A stretch of 64,000 nt of DNA from RPQJ01 sp963700045 (GCA_963700045.1 CAVOWK010000012.1:294853-358852); one strand, 5' to 3'. Counted from the stretch's first letter, positions 37,055-44,881 are shown. Notes: a model not told the origin generated them from the sequence alone. Made by a program: numbers and translations.

Positions 37055-38227
37055 CTACTCCGGGTAAGTGGCTTTGCCGGACACCGTCGTACCGTCGGCC
37101 AGTATGAACACCAGCACGTTGCCGGGCTCAGACGTGGCATCGCTGCGCATGCCACCGATGCGGCCACTCGTCGGGCTGGTGTACTCAGCCATCACTTCGC
37201 CGAAGGCGTTGCGCTGGATGGCCAGTTTCTGTCCCACGGTGACGTCGTCTTCCAACTTGACCAGCAGTTCGATGAAGCCGCCCTGGGTGGTCAGCACGGG
37301 CATCGCATTCTTGCCGATGTAGACGTTGGTATCCGCTGCGGTGCGCCCGATCGCGCCGGGGATCACACCGTAGTGCTTGAACACGTTCAGCGTACCTTCG
37401 ACGAAGATCGGAATCGCGTTCAGGTCCAGCCGCCGCGCCACACCGACTTCGGGGGTGAAACTGGGAATGCCGGCATCGATGTAGGCGTTGTGCAGCACGC
37501 CGGGGTAGGCCGGGTTGTCCCATATTGCCGCGACGGGGTAGAGCATCATCATGGTCTTCACTTCCGGGATGCTCATGTCGCCGATGTGAAACGACGATAC
37601 GTCGAGGCCGGTGGTGCCGGTATGGAAGTCGATGGCCAGGTCGGTGTTGGGCTTGAGCAGCCGGTTGAACACGAGGCCGGCCTGGCGGCTGACGGCACCG
37701 AGGCCGTTTTCGTTGCCGGGCCATTCGCGGTTCATGTCGGTCAGCTCGAAGCCGCGCCCGGAACTCGGCCAGCGGCGCTGCATGCTTTCCATGGCAGGGC
37801 GTGCAATGTCCAGCACCGCCATGACGGTGCCCGACATCTCCGCCGCATTCAGCTGGCTCATGACGGTTTGTACGGTGTGCACCGAACTCATCTCGTCACC
37901 GTGCACACCGCTGGTCAGGGTAATGCGCTTACCGGGTCTGGCCCCCTTGGCCACGACCACCGACACGTACCAGTACTGTCCCGTGGACATCTGCACACCG
38001 CGGAAGTACAGCAGGTGTTTCTTGCCGGCCTCCAACTCATCCGTGTTGAGAGAACTTACCACCTTCTTGCCGTTGATCACGTCGCCGGTGTAGACCGTGC
38101 TGATCCTGGCCGGGGTTGCAGGGTCGCTGACCTGGGCTTGCGCGATGCCGATACCGGTCAATGCAAACGCGATGATCGGCAGCGCTCGAACGTAATGGCG
38201 GTGCCTACGGCTAATCAGAGTCTTCAT
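37055..38227 (-). CDS. Exported M14-like succinylglutamate desuccinylase/aspartoacylase family protein
   Basis: This 390-residue protein has a signal peptide (LPIIAFALTGIGIAQA) and an AstE/AspA-type zinc carboxypeptidase fold. Zinc ligands are predicted in SGVHGDEMSS (His and Glu) and IDFHTGTTG (His). A C-terminal beta-barrel-like domain (about 295–390) resembles a biotinyl/lipoyl hammerhead seen in this group. Secretion argues against a role in arginine catabolism, where AstE is cytoplasmic. It could hydrolyse an acyl-amide in the periplasm. The start is ATG 38227; a GTG nine bases upstream is also possible. The gene stands alone. Confidence 0.78.
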   Translation of the reverse strand: MKTLISRRHRHYVRALPIIAFALTGIGIAQAQVSDPATPARISTVYTGDVINGKKVVSSLNTDELEAGKKHLLYFRGVQMSTGQYWYVSVVVAKGARPGKRITLTSGVHGDEMSSVHTVQTVMSQLNAAEMSGTVMAVLDIARPAMESMQRRWPSSGRGFELTDMNREWPGNENGLGAVSRQAGLVFNRLLKPNTDLAIDFHTGTTGLDVSSFHIGDMSIPEVKTMMMLYPVAAIWDNPAYPGVLHNAYIDAGIPSFTPEVGVARRLDLNAIPIFVEGTLNVFKHYGVIPGAIGRTAADTNVYIGKNAMPVLTTQGGFIELLVKLEDDVTVGQKLAIQRNAFGEVMAEYTSPTSGRIGGMRSDATSEPGNVLVFILADGTTVSGKATYPE

Positions 38228-38552
38228 GAGCCTCACCCGTCCCCGGTTTCAAGTGTGATTCTTCAAAGCACGGCGCCGATCCTGACACATCGCGATGGCC
38301 TTGCAACGAGCCTGCCTTGCGCAGAATCGGAACGATTCTCGATTGCCCGGCGAGGGCCTGCGGGGTGGGGGGTACGGTCATCCGGAGTTGGTGAAGTTCA
38401 ACGGCAGCAATGGGTCGTCACTTCCGGTTGACCGTCGGCTTTCGACGTACCGCACGCATCAGAACGAGCGCCATCAACACGATTTGGTGACTGCGCCAAG
38501 GAAATTGCCGGTTGCGCATCATCGGCAGACAGTCATGCGATGTGACCACGTC
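38228..38552. other. Intergenic region without recognised gene
   Basis: This is the upstream region of the exported peptidase gene. Open frames here lack ribosome-binding sites and protein-like composition, and no known RNA was recognised. It ends where the 140-nt inverted-repeat unit begins. Confidence 0.5.
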
Positions 38553-38692
38553 GACGTTGCATGCGCCGTGCGAATTCTCGAGCTTTGACGAGAATTCGCA
38601 CAGGCGCGGTCGATCAGGCGTTCGTTCCGGGTCTTTTCCGGGCGAGCGTGTCTGCCTTTCCGCTCGCCCGGAAAAGACCCGGAACGAACGCC
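38553..38692 (+). repeat. 140-nt two-hairpin repeat unit, copy 1 (long perfect palindrome)
   Basis: The unit begins with GACGTTGCATGCGCCGTGCG. Hairpin alpha is a 13-bp stem GTGCGAATTCTCG/CGAGAATTCGCAC (38568–38580 with 38589–38601). After a 15-nt spacer comes hairpin beta, a perfect 32-bp stem (38617–38648 with 38661–38692) around the 12-nt loop TGTCTGCCTTTC. A second 140-nt unit in reverse orientation lies at 43737–43876, and a beta-only relative at 44030–44099. There is no T-run, so it is not a standard terminator. It is unlike any coding sequence and lacks an associated transposase. Confidence 0.9.
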
Positions 38693-38728
38693 CTCACCGT
38701 CCGCACGTCCTGGTGACAGAGCCTTTCC

Positions 38729-39634
38729 TCAAACACCCAATTCGGCGAGCAGCCTGTCGATCATCCCTTCCGCCTGCCGGCCGTAGCCGCCGCCGAAGAG
38801 ATTGAAGTGATTCAGCACGTGATACAGGTTGTAGAGCGTGCGGCGCGTGCCGGCAGCCTGGTCTAGCGGCCACGTCGCCTGGTAGGCAGCGTAGAAGCGC
38901 GGACCGAACCCGCCGAACAGCCGTGTCATGGCGATGTCCGTCTCGCGATCGCCGTAGTACACGGCGGGATCGAAGATCGCCGGTTCCCGCGAACCCGACA
39001 CCAGGCCCCAGTTGCCGCCCCACAGATCGCCGTGCAGCAGCGACGGGACCGGGCGGTAGCTGGAAAAGAACGCCCCACAGCGCTCACCGAGTTCGCGGCC
39101 GCGCTCGATGACGTCCGAATCCAGTCCATTGGCCGCTGCCAGGTCGAGCTGAAACCCCAACCGCCGTTCACGAAAGAACCGCACCCAATCGTCGTCCCAT
39201 CCATTCAGCTGCGGTGTCGCACCGATGGTGTTGTCGCGATGCCAGCCGCAGCGCGGCGCCGTGACCCGGTGCTGCATCGCGAGTCGTTCACCGAGCAGGG
39301 CCTGCAACGTGCCGTCGCTCTCCACCGGCGCGCCGAGATCGAGCCACTCGAGCGCGAGCAACGCGTGGCCTCCCGCATGGCCGACGGCCAGCACGGCAGG
39401 CACGCGCAATGCGTCGGCCTCTGCCAGCGCCTGCAATCCGGCTGCCTCGGCTTCGAATGCGGTCAGACTGTCCGCCGCTGCGAGCTTGACGAAGGCGTCA
39501 CCGGACTCACTCGCCCAGCGCACGCAACGATGCACGCTGCCACCCGCGATTTCCGCGGCAGGCGCCGGCGCGAATGAACGGCCGGTGTTACGGGACAGCC
39601 AGGCAGAGATGGCGACCTCGGCAGTCATGGCCAT
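38729..39634 (-). CDS. Fructosamine kinase family protein
   Basis: This 301-residue cytoplasmic kinase is of the fructosamine-3-kinase/YniA family, which phosphorylates ketosamines so that glycated amines can be repaired. The catalytic loop LLHGDLWGGNWG, the metal-binding IFDPAVYYGDRETDIAM and the N-terminal GGSVHRCVRW segment are seen. The start is MAMTAEV at 39634. It is the last of three same-strand genes (beta-hydroxylase, exonuclease, kinase) with short spacers. Confidence 0.88.
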   Translation of the reverse strand: MAMTAEVAISAWLSRNTGRSFAPAPAAEIAGGSVHRCVRWASESGDAFVKLAAADSLTAFEAEAAGLQALAEADALRVPAVLAVGHAGGHALLALEWLDLGAPVESDGTLQALLGERLAMQHRVTAPRCGWHRDNTIGATPQLNGWDDDWVRFFRERRLGFQLDLAAANGLDSDVIERGRELGERCGAFFSSYRPVPSLLHGDLWGGNWGLVSGSREPAIFDPAVYYGDRETDIAMTRLFGGFGPRFYAAYQATWPLDQAAGTRRTLYNLYHVLNHFNLFGGGYGRQAEGMIDRLLAELGV

Positions 39635-39656
39635 CCAGGCGCGGCTGTATGTCGCC

Positions 39657-40550
39657 TCAAGCTGCGTGCCGTGAATGCAGTCGTCGCGCCTGGTCGCGCA
39701 GCAACCGGCCGAAGCCCTGCGTCTCGCAGAACGTATCGAACGAGGCGAGGTCAGGCGGCAGCAGCCGCAACTCGCTCATGCGGCTGATCGGCAGCGGCAT
39801 GTCGCATGCAATTGCGGTCAGTCGCCGCGACAGCAGCGCTGTCTCGCGATGTTCGCGCAGGCTGTCAGCGACGAACGTGGCATTGCGGAACTTGAGCTTG
39901 CCGATCTGGTCGATGCTGTCGAGCACGCCATCGAGCGTGTGGAAATGCTTGAGCAGCGTCTGCGCCGTCTTGCGGCCCACGCCCGGCACGCCCGGGATGT
40001 TGTCCACGGCGTCACCCATGAGCGCGAGGAAGTCCGCCATGCGCTCCGGCGCCACGCCGAATCGCTCGGCGATGTCGTCGTACCCGTAGCGGACGTCGGC
40101 CACCGCGTCCCAGTACACGTCGACCGACGACAGCAGCTGCGTCAGGTCCTTGTCACGGCTCACGATGGTGACGGGCAGGCCCGCTGCACGCGCGCGCGTC
40201 GCCAGGGTCCCGATGATGTCGTCGGCCTCGTAGCGGGAACTGCTGTATCGCGCCACGCCGAGTGCGGCACAGATCTCCTGGCACAGCGCGAACTGCCGCT
40301 TCAGCTCGGCCGGTGCGGGCTCACGGTTGGCCTTGTAGGCCGGGTAGATTTCGTTGCGATACCCCTGCTCCAGGCTCTCGTCGAAGGCGACGGCGATGTG
40401 CCGCGGGGATTCCTTCTCGAGCAGCTCGGCGAGGAAACGCGCGAAGCCGAGCACGGCGTTGACGGGATTGCCGTCGCGATCGGCGACGTCGACGGGCACC
40501 GCGAACCATGCGCGAAAAATGAAGACGCTGGCGTCGACGAGATAAAGCAT
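39657..40550 (-). CDS. Short PolA-type 5'-3' exonuclease (flap endonuclease-like)
   Basis: This 297-residue protein has the PolA N-terminal 5'-nuclease fold: MLYLVDASVFIFRAW, RYEADDIIGTLA, IVSRDKDLTQLL, and the helix-hairpin-helix GDAVDNIPGVPGVGRKTA. The polymerase and 3'-5' exonuclease domains are absent. It resembles ExoIX/Xni or stand-alone PolA-like exonucleases that remove flaps and RNA primers. The acidic metal cluster is intact. The start at 40550 lies 14 bases after the preceding gene. Confidence 0.9.
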   Translation of the reverse strand: MLYLVDASVFIFRAWFAVPVDVADRDGNPVNAVLGFARFLAELLEKESPRHIAVAFDESLEQGYRNEIYPAYKANREPAPAELKRQFALCQEICAALGVARYSSSRYEADDIIGTLATRARAAGLPVTIVSRDKDLTQLLSSVDVYWDAVADVRYGYDDIAERFGVAPERMADFLALMGDAVDNIPGVPGVGRKTAQTLLKHFHTLDGVLDSIDQIGKLKFRNATFVADSLREHRETALLSRRLTAIACDMPLPISRMSELRLLPPDLASFDTFCETQGFGRLLRDQARRLHSRHAA

Positions 40551-40564
40551 CGAGCGGCGCGGAC

Positions 40565-41662
40565 CTAGACGTTCCACTCGAACTTCTGGCCCGGGAATGC
40601 GTCGATGCCTTCGAGCAGCGTCGCCACCCAGCGGTTTTCGTCCTCGGTCAGCTCGGGTCGCGCGATGTCGAACTGCAGGAGAACCCGGGCCTGGTCGCCG
40701 TCGTTCCAGGCCTCGTGATCCATCGAATCGTCGAACACCCAGGCGCGGCCTGCCTGCCACTCGCGCACCTCGTTGCCGACCCGCAAGCGGCATTTGCCCG
40801 GCGCGACCAGCGGCAGGTGAACCTGCAGGCGCGTATTGGTCGGTCCGTTGCGGGAAGCGACATGCGTGCCCGGCGGCATGTGCGAGAACAGCACCGACGG
40901 CGAGTGGCCGGGGATCCGCGCAAGCGGCGCATTGGCGAGTGCAGCCACGGTCTTCGGGCACCTCGCGGCGTTGGCCTCGTTCAGTTCGCCGTTCTGCCAG
41001 AGGTAGACGACGTCACCCTGCCCGACGGCCAGCCATTCCGCGCGGATATCGTCGGTCGCGGCCTCGATCGCATCGAGCCACGGGAAGTCCGCGCGATCAT
41101 AGAACTGCTTCTGCGGCAGCTGCGGGAAATAGAAATGGTACGGCTCCTGCACATGGATGCGTTTGCGGCCGAGCAGGATGTCCAGCGACTGGCCGACGCG
41201 TGTATTCGACTGTGATTCGTCGAAGCCGCGCTCCTTGAGCCACGTGCGCATGTGGTCGTCGTAGCGTTTCTCGTACTGCTCGCTCGCCTGCTGGACGCGG
41301 CGCAACTCCTGCAGCAGGTCGGGCGACACCCTGTCGGGCGGCGGTGCCGACCGCAGTGCCGCGCGGAAGTACGCCGACGCTGCGCGGGTGTTGCCCGCCT
41401 GCTCGAAACCGTCGCCTTTCATCACCAGCGCGCGGACGTTGCGCGGATCGAGCGCCAGCACGCGGTCGACGGAGGCGCTCATCCCAGCCCAGTCCTGCAA
41501 CGAGCGGCACGCGTACGCCAGCCCCAGCATGACAGCGACATCGGCCTGCCCGGCCTGGGCGGCCTGCAGGAAAAGATCACGGGCGGCGCGGGCATCGCCG
41601 CGGCGAAGAGCATCTGCGGCAGCGCGCGCAAGCGCGGGGCCGTCGTTGAGGGGTGCATTCAT
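40565..41662 (-). CDS. TPR-containing aspartyl/asparaginyl beta-hydroxylase family protein
   Basis: This 365-residue protein has an N-terminal TPR-like helical part (about residues 5–110). An Asp_Arg_Hydrox (JmjC-like 2-oxoglutarate/Fe) domain follows (about 165–340). Probable iron ligands are the His in VHLPLV and the His in SMDHEAWND, and LRVGNEVREWQAG is the family segment. It probably hydroxylates Asp/Asn in proteins or lipids, but the substrate is unknown. The start at 41662 (MNAPLNDGPA) is chosen by composition. Confidence 0.85.
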   Translation of the reverse strand: MNAPLNDGPALARAAADALRRGDARAARDLFLQAAQAGQADVAVMLGLAYACRSLQDWAGMSASVDRVLALDPRNVRALVMKGDGFEQAGNTRAASAYFRAALRSAPPPDRVSPDLLQELRRVQQASEQYEKRYDDHMRTWLKERGFDESQSNTRVGQSLDILLGRKRIHVQEPYHFYFPQLPQKQFYDRADFPWLDAIEAATDDIRAEWLAVGQGDVVYLWQNGELNEANAARCPKTVAALANAPLARIPGHSPSVLFSHMPPGTHVASRNGPTNTRLQVHLPLVAPGKCRLRVGNEVREWQAGRAWVFDDSMDHEAWNDGDQARVLLQFDIARPELTEDENRWVATLLEGIDAFPGQKFEWNV

Positions 41663-41748
41663 GGTGCGCGAAGGATAAGAGATCGGGCGGCCCCTTGGCA
41701 GCTTGTCGTACGACGACGCGGCGGGGCGATCCGTGCGAGGATTCGCGC

Positions 41749-42285
41749 ATGAGCAGCGCGCCCTGGCCCGCGGCAACCCGTGTGTCGCGGGCAAACCTCC
41801 AGATCGTGCCGATCGGCCGGGCGCACCTCGCCGGCTTTCACGCAGCCGTCGACAGCGTCGCGAAGGAGCGCCGCTACCTCGCAATGCTCGAAGCGCCGTC
41901 GTTCACGCGCACGCGCCGGTTGGTGCTCGACAGCCTGCGGGCTGGCGCGGTGCACGTGGTGGCGGTGGCCGGCGACGAAGTGATTGGCTGGTGCGACCTG
42001 CGACCGAAGACAGCCCCCACCCTGCGGCACAGCGCGGTGCTCGGCATGGGGATCGTCGCGGCTTACCGCGGCCAGGGCATCGGGAGCCGCATGCTTGCTG
42101 CCACGCTCGAGCTGGCCTGGGCACGCGGGATTCGCAGGGCCGAACTGAACGTGCGCTCGGACAACGCCCCGGCCATCGCGCTCTATCGACGCTTCGGCTT
42201 CGTCGAAGAAGGCGTCTGCCGCAACTACATTTGTGTCGACGGCGTCGATTACGACGCGCTGCTGATGGCGCGACTGGCGCCGTGA
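41749..42285 (+). CDS. GNAT-family N-acetyltransferase
   Basis: This 178-residue acyltransferase has acetyl-CoA-binding motif A (GMGIVAAYRGQGIGSRML) and the C-terminal LNVRSDNAPAIALYRRFGFVEEG motif typical of the RimI/SpeG-like branch. The substrate cannot be told from sequence. It is divergent from the beta-hydroxylase gene with 86 bases between starts. Confidence 0.87.
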   Translation: MSSAPWPAATRVSRANLQIVPIGRAHLAGFHAAVDSVAKERRYLAMLEAPSFTRTRRLVLDSLRAGAVHVVAVAGDEVIGWCDLRPKTAPTLRHSAVLGMGIVAAYRGQGIGSRMLAATLELAWARGIRRAELNVRSDNAPAIALYRRFGFVEEGVCRNYICVDGVDYDALLMARLAP

Positions 42286-42330
42286 CCGCAACGGTGCGCG
42301 GTTCGGTGCAGCTCACCGGCCGACGAGCGC

Positions 42331-42336
42331 TATAAT
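42331..42336 (+). promoter_or_regulatory. Consensus -10 hexamer upstream of the LysR gene
   Basis: TATAAT lies 134 bases before the LysR ATG. A matching -35 box at 17-base spacing is weak, so this is a possible promoter only, implying a leader of about 130 bases. Confidence 0.35.
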
Positions 42337-42470
42337 CGTGCATTGGGAGTCTGGTGCGCGCGACGAAGCCTGCCGGCGTTCCTGTAGCCCTTTGTTTGTA
42401 TTGACTTTCAGTCGTGTCGTTCCGGCTGGCACGCAAGTTGCCCGTCTCTGGCGAAACGAACGGAACGGAC

Positions 42471-43382
42471 ATGGTTGCCCAGATCAGGACGCCGCCTTTA
42501 CGGCTGCTGCGAGCCTTCTGCGTCGCGGCTCGCCACTCGAGCTTCAAGGATGCGGCGGACCGCCTGTCGCTGACGCCCTCGGCCGTCAGCCACCAGGTCA
42601 AGGAACTCGAGGAACAGCTCGGCGTCTCGCTGTTCCAGCGACGAACCCGGTCCGTCGTGCTGACTCCCGTTGGCCGGCAACTGCTGGATGATCTGGAGCC
42701 GGCCCTGGGCGCCCTGAGCGCGGCCATCGAACGCACGCGGAACACGTCCGGCGCCAGGCGCCAGCTGACGATCGTGATGCCGCCGTTCTTCGCCAGTGAA
42801 CTGTTCGCGCCACGCCTGCCCGACTTCCACGCCCACCATCCTGGCATCGACATCCAGGTCGACACGCACGACCCGCGCCCCGGCCAGCATTCGGGTTTCA
42901 CGGATGTCTCGATCGTCCTGGCGGGCTCGCTGCCCGTCGACAGCGATATCGAGGCCGTGCGCCTCATGCCCTTGCGGCTGGTGGCGGCGGCGTCCCCGAA
43001 AGTCGCCAGGTCCATGGCTGGCAAGCAGAACGCCCACGCGTTCGATGGCCAGACCCTGATCATGCATCGCAGTTTCCGCAGCGACGTCTGGGATCTCTGG
43101 CTCAACCAGGTCGGGCTCGATCTGCGCCGGGTCGGCAACGTAGTCGAATTCGACAACATGGTCGCCGTCATCCGCGCCGCGGAGCGCGATGGCGGGATCG
43201 CGCTGGTGCCCGCGATCGTCTGCCAGCCCTGGTTCGAACGTGGCGCGCTGGTGCACATCGAGGGGTTCGACCTGCATGGCGACGAGGCGTATTACCTCGT
43301 GGCCCGGCGCGGTGATTTCGAACGTTCCGAAGTCCGCGCACTGGTCGCATGGTCGATCGAACAGTTCCAGGTTCCGGCGTGA
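42471..43382 (+). CDS. LysR-family transcriptional regulator (GcvA-like)
   Basis: This 303-residue regulator has an N-terminal winged helix (residues about 8–68; PPLRLLRAFCVAARHSSFKDAADRLSLTP split over two helices). The effector domain resembles the GcvA/AmpR group (PRLPDFHAHHPGIDI, EFDNMVAVIRAAERDGGIALVP). The start at 42471 is preferred over the upstream in-frame GTG at 42414. No divergent target gene is adjacent. The 7-bp tandem repeats and a candidate sRNA follow directly. Confidence 0.88.
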   Translation: MVAQIRTPPLRLLRAFCVAARHSSFKDAADRLSLTPSAVSHQVKELEEQLGVSLFQRRTRSVVLTPVGRQLLDDLEPALGALSAAIERTRNTSGARRQLTIVMPPFFASELFAPRLPDFHAHHPGIDIQVDTHDPRPGQHSGFTDVSIVLAGSLPVDSDIEAVRLMPLRLVAAASPKVARSMAGKQNAHAFDGQTLIMHRSFRSDVWDLWLNQVGLDLRRVGNVVEFDNMVAVIRAAERDGGIALVPAIVCQPWFERGALVHIEGFDLHGDEAYYLVARRGDFERSEVRALVAWSIEQFQVPA

Positions 43383-43387
43383 CGGAA

Positions 43388-43415
43388 GGTCGGCGGTCGG
43401 CGGTCGGCGGTCGGC
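43388..43415. repeat. Four tandem GGTCGGC units
   Basis: Exactly four copies of the 7-mer GGTCGGC follow the LysR stop codon. Such short GC-rich tandem repeats are common between genes in high-GC proteobacteria and can vary in number. No function is implied. Confidence 0.85.
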
Positions 43416-43434
43416 GAAGGGTGACGAGAAGTCA

Positions 43435-43450
43435 TTCATCAATTGATGAA
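43435..43450. promoter_or_regulatory. Perfect 16-bp palindrome, candidate operator
   Basis: TTCATCAATTGATGAA is a perfect palindrome in otherwise GC-rich DNA. It lies about 60 bases upstream of the C-rich hairpin pair. It could be the operator or promoter region of that candidate RNA. The half-site TTGAT recalls FNR-type half-sites, but the spacing differs from the FNR box. Confidence 0.45.
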
Positions 43451-43469
43451 CCTTCGTTTGTCGCACTGC

Positions 43470-43660
43470 AGCATCAGACGTAGTCTCGAACCGTCCAACG
43501 GTTTCGCTGATGTGGCCTTGGGGTGCACTCCCCCTGCGACCCCCGCCACATGAAGCCGTCGGAACTTGCCGGGTGGCCTGGGACGCACTCCCCCTGCTCC
43601 CCCAGGCCATCCTGGCAAGTTATTTCTTCGATGAAGATAGGCGCCTTGGGCGCCTTTTTT
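43470..43660 (+). ncRNA. Candidate small RNA with two C-rich loop hairpins and terminator
   Basis: Hairpin 1 (43510–43551) has outer stem ATGTGGC/GCCACAT. Hairpin 2 (43563–43621) has stems AACTTGCC/GGCAAGTT and GGCCTGGG/CCCAGGCC. Both present the identical 13-mer GCACTCCCCCTGC in the loop (43525–43537 and 43585–43597). An intrinsic terminator follows at 43639–43660. This layout of repeated C-rich loops plus a terminator resembles Xanthomonas sX13 and neisserial C-rich sibling sRNAs, which pair with G-rich ribosome-binding sites. No coding frame or known family was recognised. The 5' end is a guess. Confidence 0.6.
43639..43660 (+). terminator. Rho-independent terminator
   Basis: A stem AGGCGCC/GGCGCCT with a three-base loop TTG is followed by six T (43655–43660). 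It terminates the candidate small RNA or the upstream LysR transcript. Confidence 0.9.
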
Positions 43661-43736
43661 GGTTCTGTCGCCGGGTCGCGCGGTCAGCCGAGGACGCTGT
43701 TCGGGCCAGATCGGCTCAGAGCGGACGACAGGGGAT

Positions 43737-43876
43737 GGCGCTCATTCCGGGACCTATCCGGGCGAGCGGAAAGGCAGACACGCTCGCCCGGATAGGTCCC
43801 GGAATGAGCGCCTGAGCGGCCGCGCCTGAGCGGATTCTCGCCAAGGCCCGAGAATCCGCACGGCGCATGCAACGTC
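43737..43876 (-). repeat. 140-nt two-hairpin repeat unit, copy 2 (inverted)
   Basis: Read on the minus strand this copy matches the unit at 38553–38692 over the same 140 bases. It has the same 20-base leader (43857–43876) and hairpin alpha (GCGGATTCTCG/CGAGAATCCGC, 43830–43840 with 43849–43859). Hairpin beta is a perfect 32-bp stem (43737–43768 with 43781–43812) around loop TGTCTGCCTTTC. The beta arms differ from copy 1 at five positions, and all five are compensated in the opposite arm. No coding potential or transposase was found. Confidence 0.9.
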
Positions 43877-44003
43877 AGCCGACCGAACAGAGCAAACCGC
43901 CTTCACGCACCGAGTCTTGCTAACCAACGCGCCGCAACGACTAGAAATCGCCCGCCGAATCGCGTCGCAGCCATCGACCGGCGCGGGCGTCTGTTGCCAG
44001 CTT

Positions 44004-44124
44004 CGATCACGCCGCTACGTGCGCCAGGGAGCGGTGCCCTGTCCTTTTCCGGCGAGCGTGTATGCCTTTCCGCTCGCCGGAAAAGGACAGGGCACCGCTA
44101 CCTTCGCGCAGGCTCGCGTGATCG
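44004..44124 (+). repeat. Third long hairpin of the same family, with an outer stem
   Basis: A perfect 29-bp stem (44030–44058 with 44071–44099) surrounds the 12-nt loop TGTATGCCTTTC, one base different from the other two copies. The loop-proximal GGCGAGCG/CGCTCGCC is shared, but the distal arms are unrelated. An outer 9-bp stem CGATCACGC/GCGTGATCG (44004–44012 with 44116–44124) encloses it. Hairpin alpha is absent. It lies just downstream of the converging HNH gene. Confidence 0.88.
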
Positions 44125-44131
44125 CGCCCGA

Positions 44132-44758
44132 CTAGCCCCTCGCAGCCGCACCTTGCCGCAGCCGGGCGTGCAGCGGACTCGACCGCGGAAAGTGCGCCAG
44201 CAGGTACTCCATCTGGTCGGCCAGCACGCGCCGGCCCTTCAGGTAGATGTACTCCGCGTAGCTGGGCGTGAACGGCACGGCGATCAGCTGCAGCCTGGCC
44301 TGCTCGGGAGTGCGCCAGGCCTTGAGGTTGTTGCAGCGCCGGCAGGCCGTGACGACGTTGTTCCAGGTGTCCTGCCCACCCCGCGAAATCGGGGTAACGT
44401 GGTCGCGCGAAAGCTGGCCCGCGGGAAAGCGCTGCGCGCAGTACAGGCAGAGGTACGCGTCGCGGCGGAACAGGGTTTCGTTGTTCAGCGGCGGCACGTA
44501 GCCGTGGTGCCGGTCGCCGGGATTGTGGCGATGGCCGATGGTCGCAACGATCGAACTCACCTTGACGATGGTGCGCTCACCGGTACGCGCGTTCACGCCG
44601 CCCCGCAGCGAGAAGAGGGTCTGGCCGAACGCATAGGCAACCTGTCCCATGAAGTGCAACCGGACCGCATCCCGGTAGTCGATCCACTCCAGGGGCATTC
44701 CCGAGACGTCCGTCCGCAGGACTTCCTGCGAAAGTGCGTACTGCGAAAGCGCGCGCAT
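44132..44758 (-). CDS. HNH endonuclease family protein
   Basis: This 208-residue protein has a C-terminal HNH nuclease fold: a zinc knuckle CLYC and CRRC pair surrounding RDHVTPISRGGQDTWNNVV. It is a common chromosomal HNH family with an N-terminal SGMPLEWIDYRDAV segment, and it need not be mobile. A DNA repair or other nicking function is possible but unknown. The start at 44758 is preferred. It stands alone, close to the third long hairpin at its 3' side. Confidence 0.85.
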   Translation of the reverse strand: MRALSQYALSQEVLRTDVSGMPLEWIDYRDAVRLHFMGQVAYAFGQTLFSLRGGVNARTGERTIVKVSSIVATIGHRHNPGDRHHGYVPPLNNETLFRRDAYLCLYCAQRFPAGQLSRDHVTPISRGGQDTWNNVVTACRRCNNLKAWRTPEQARLQLIAVPFTPSYAEYIYLKGRRVLADQMEYLLAHFPRSSPLHARLRQGAAARG

Positions 44759-44881
44759 GCCGTGAAGATACGGCACTGCTGTGCAATAATCCACGGCTGT
44801 TTTGCCACCGTGACTATCCAGAATATCCCTTTCACGGCAGCGGCTTAGCCGCGTCCGGGTTACGGGGAGGATGCCAACACC

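Noticed and set aside
38295..38588. Small ORF of 97 codons in the intergenic region before the palindrome
   Set aside because: It has no ribosome-binding site, no recognisable protein features, and runs into the repeat unit.
38617..38692. Long palindromes as intrinsic terminators
   Set aside because: No T-run follows on either strand, and the stems are far longer than normal terminators.
43388..43415. CRISPR-like direct repeats
   Set aside because: They are contiguous 7-bp units with no spacers and no cas genes in the window.
43510..43815. Small ORFs across the C-rich hairpins and the palindrome
   Set aside because: The region is better explained by RNA or DNA structure; the frames cross the terminator and the inverted repeat.
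38553..43876. Composite transposon or IS element bounded by the inverted 140-nt units
   Set aside because: The interior holds ordinary chromosomal genes, no transposase is present, and no target-site duplication is visible.
44030..44099. Integron attC site
   Set aside because: The conserved part is the loop rather than terminal RYYYAAC/GTTRRRY core sites, and the stem is perfect, without the unpaired bases of attC.
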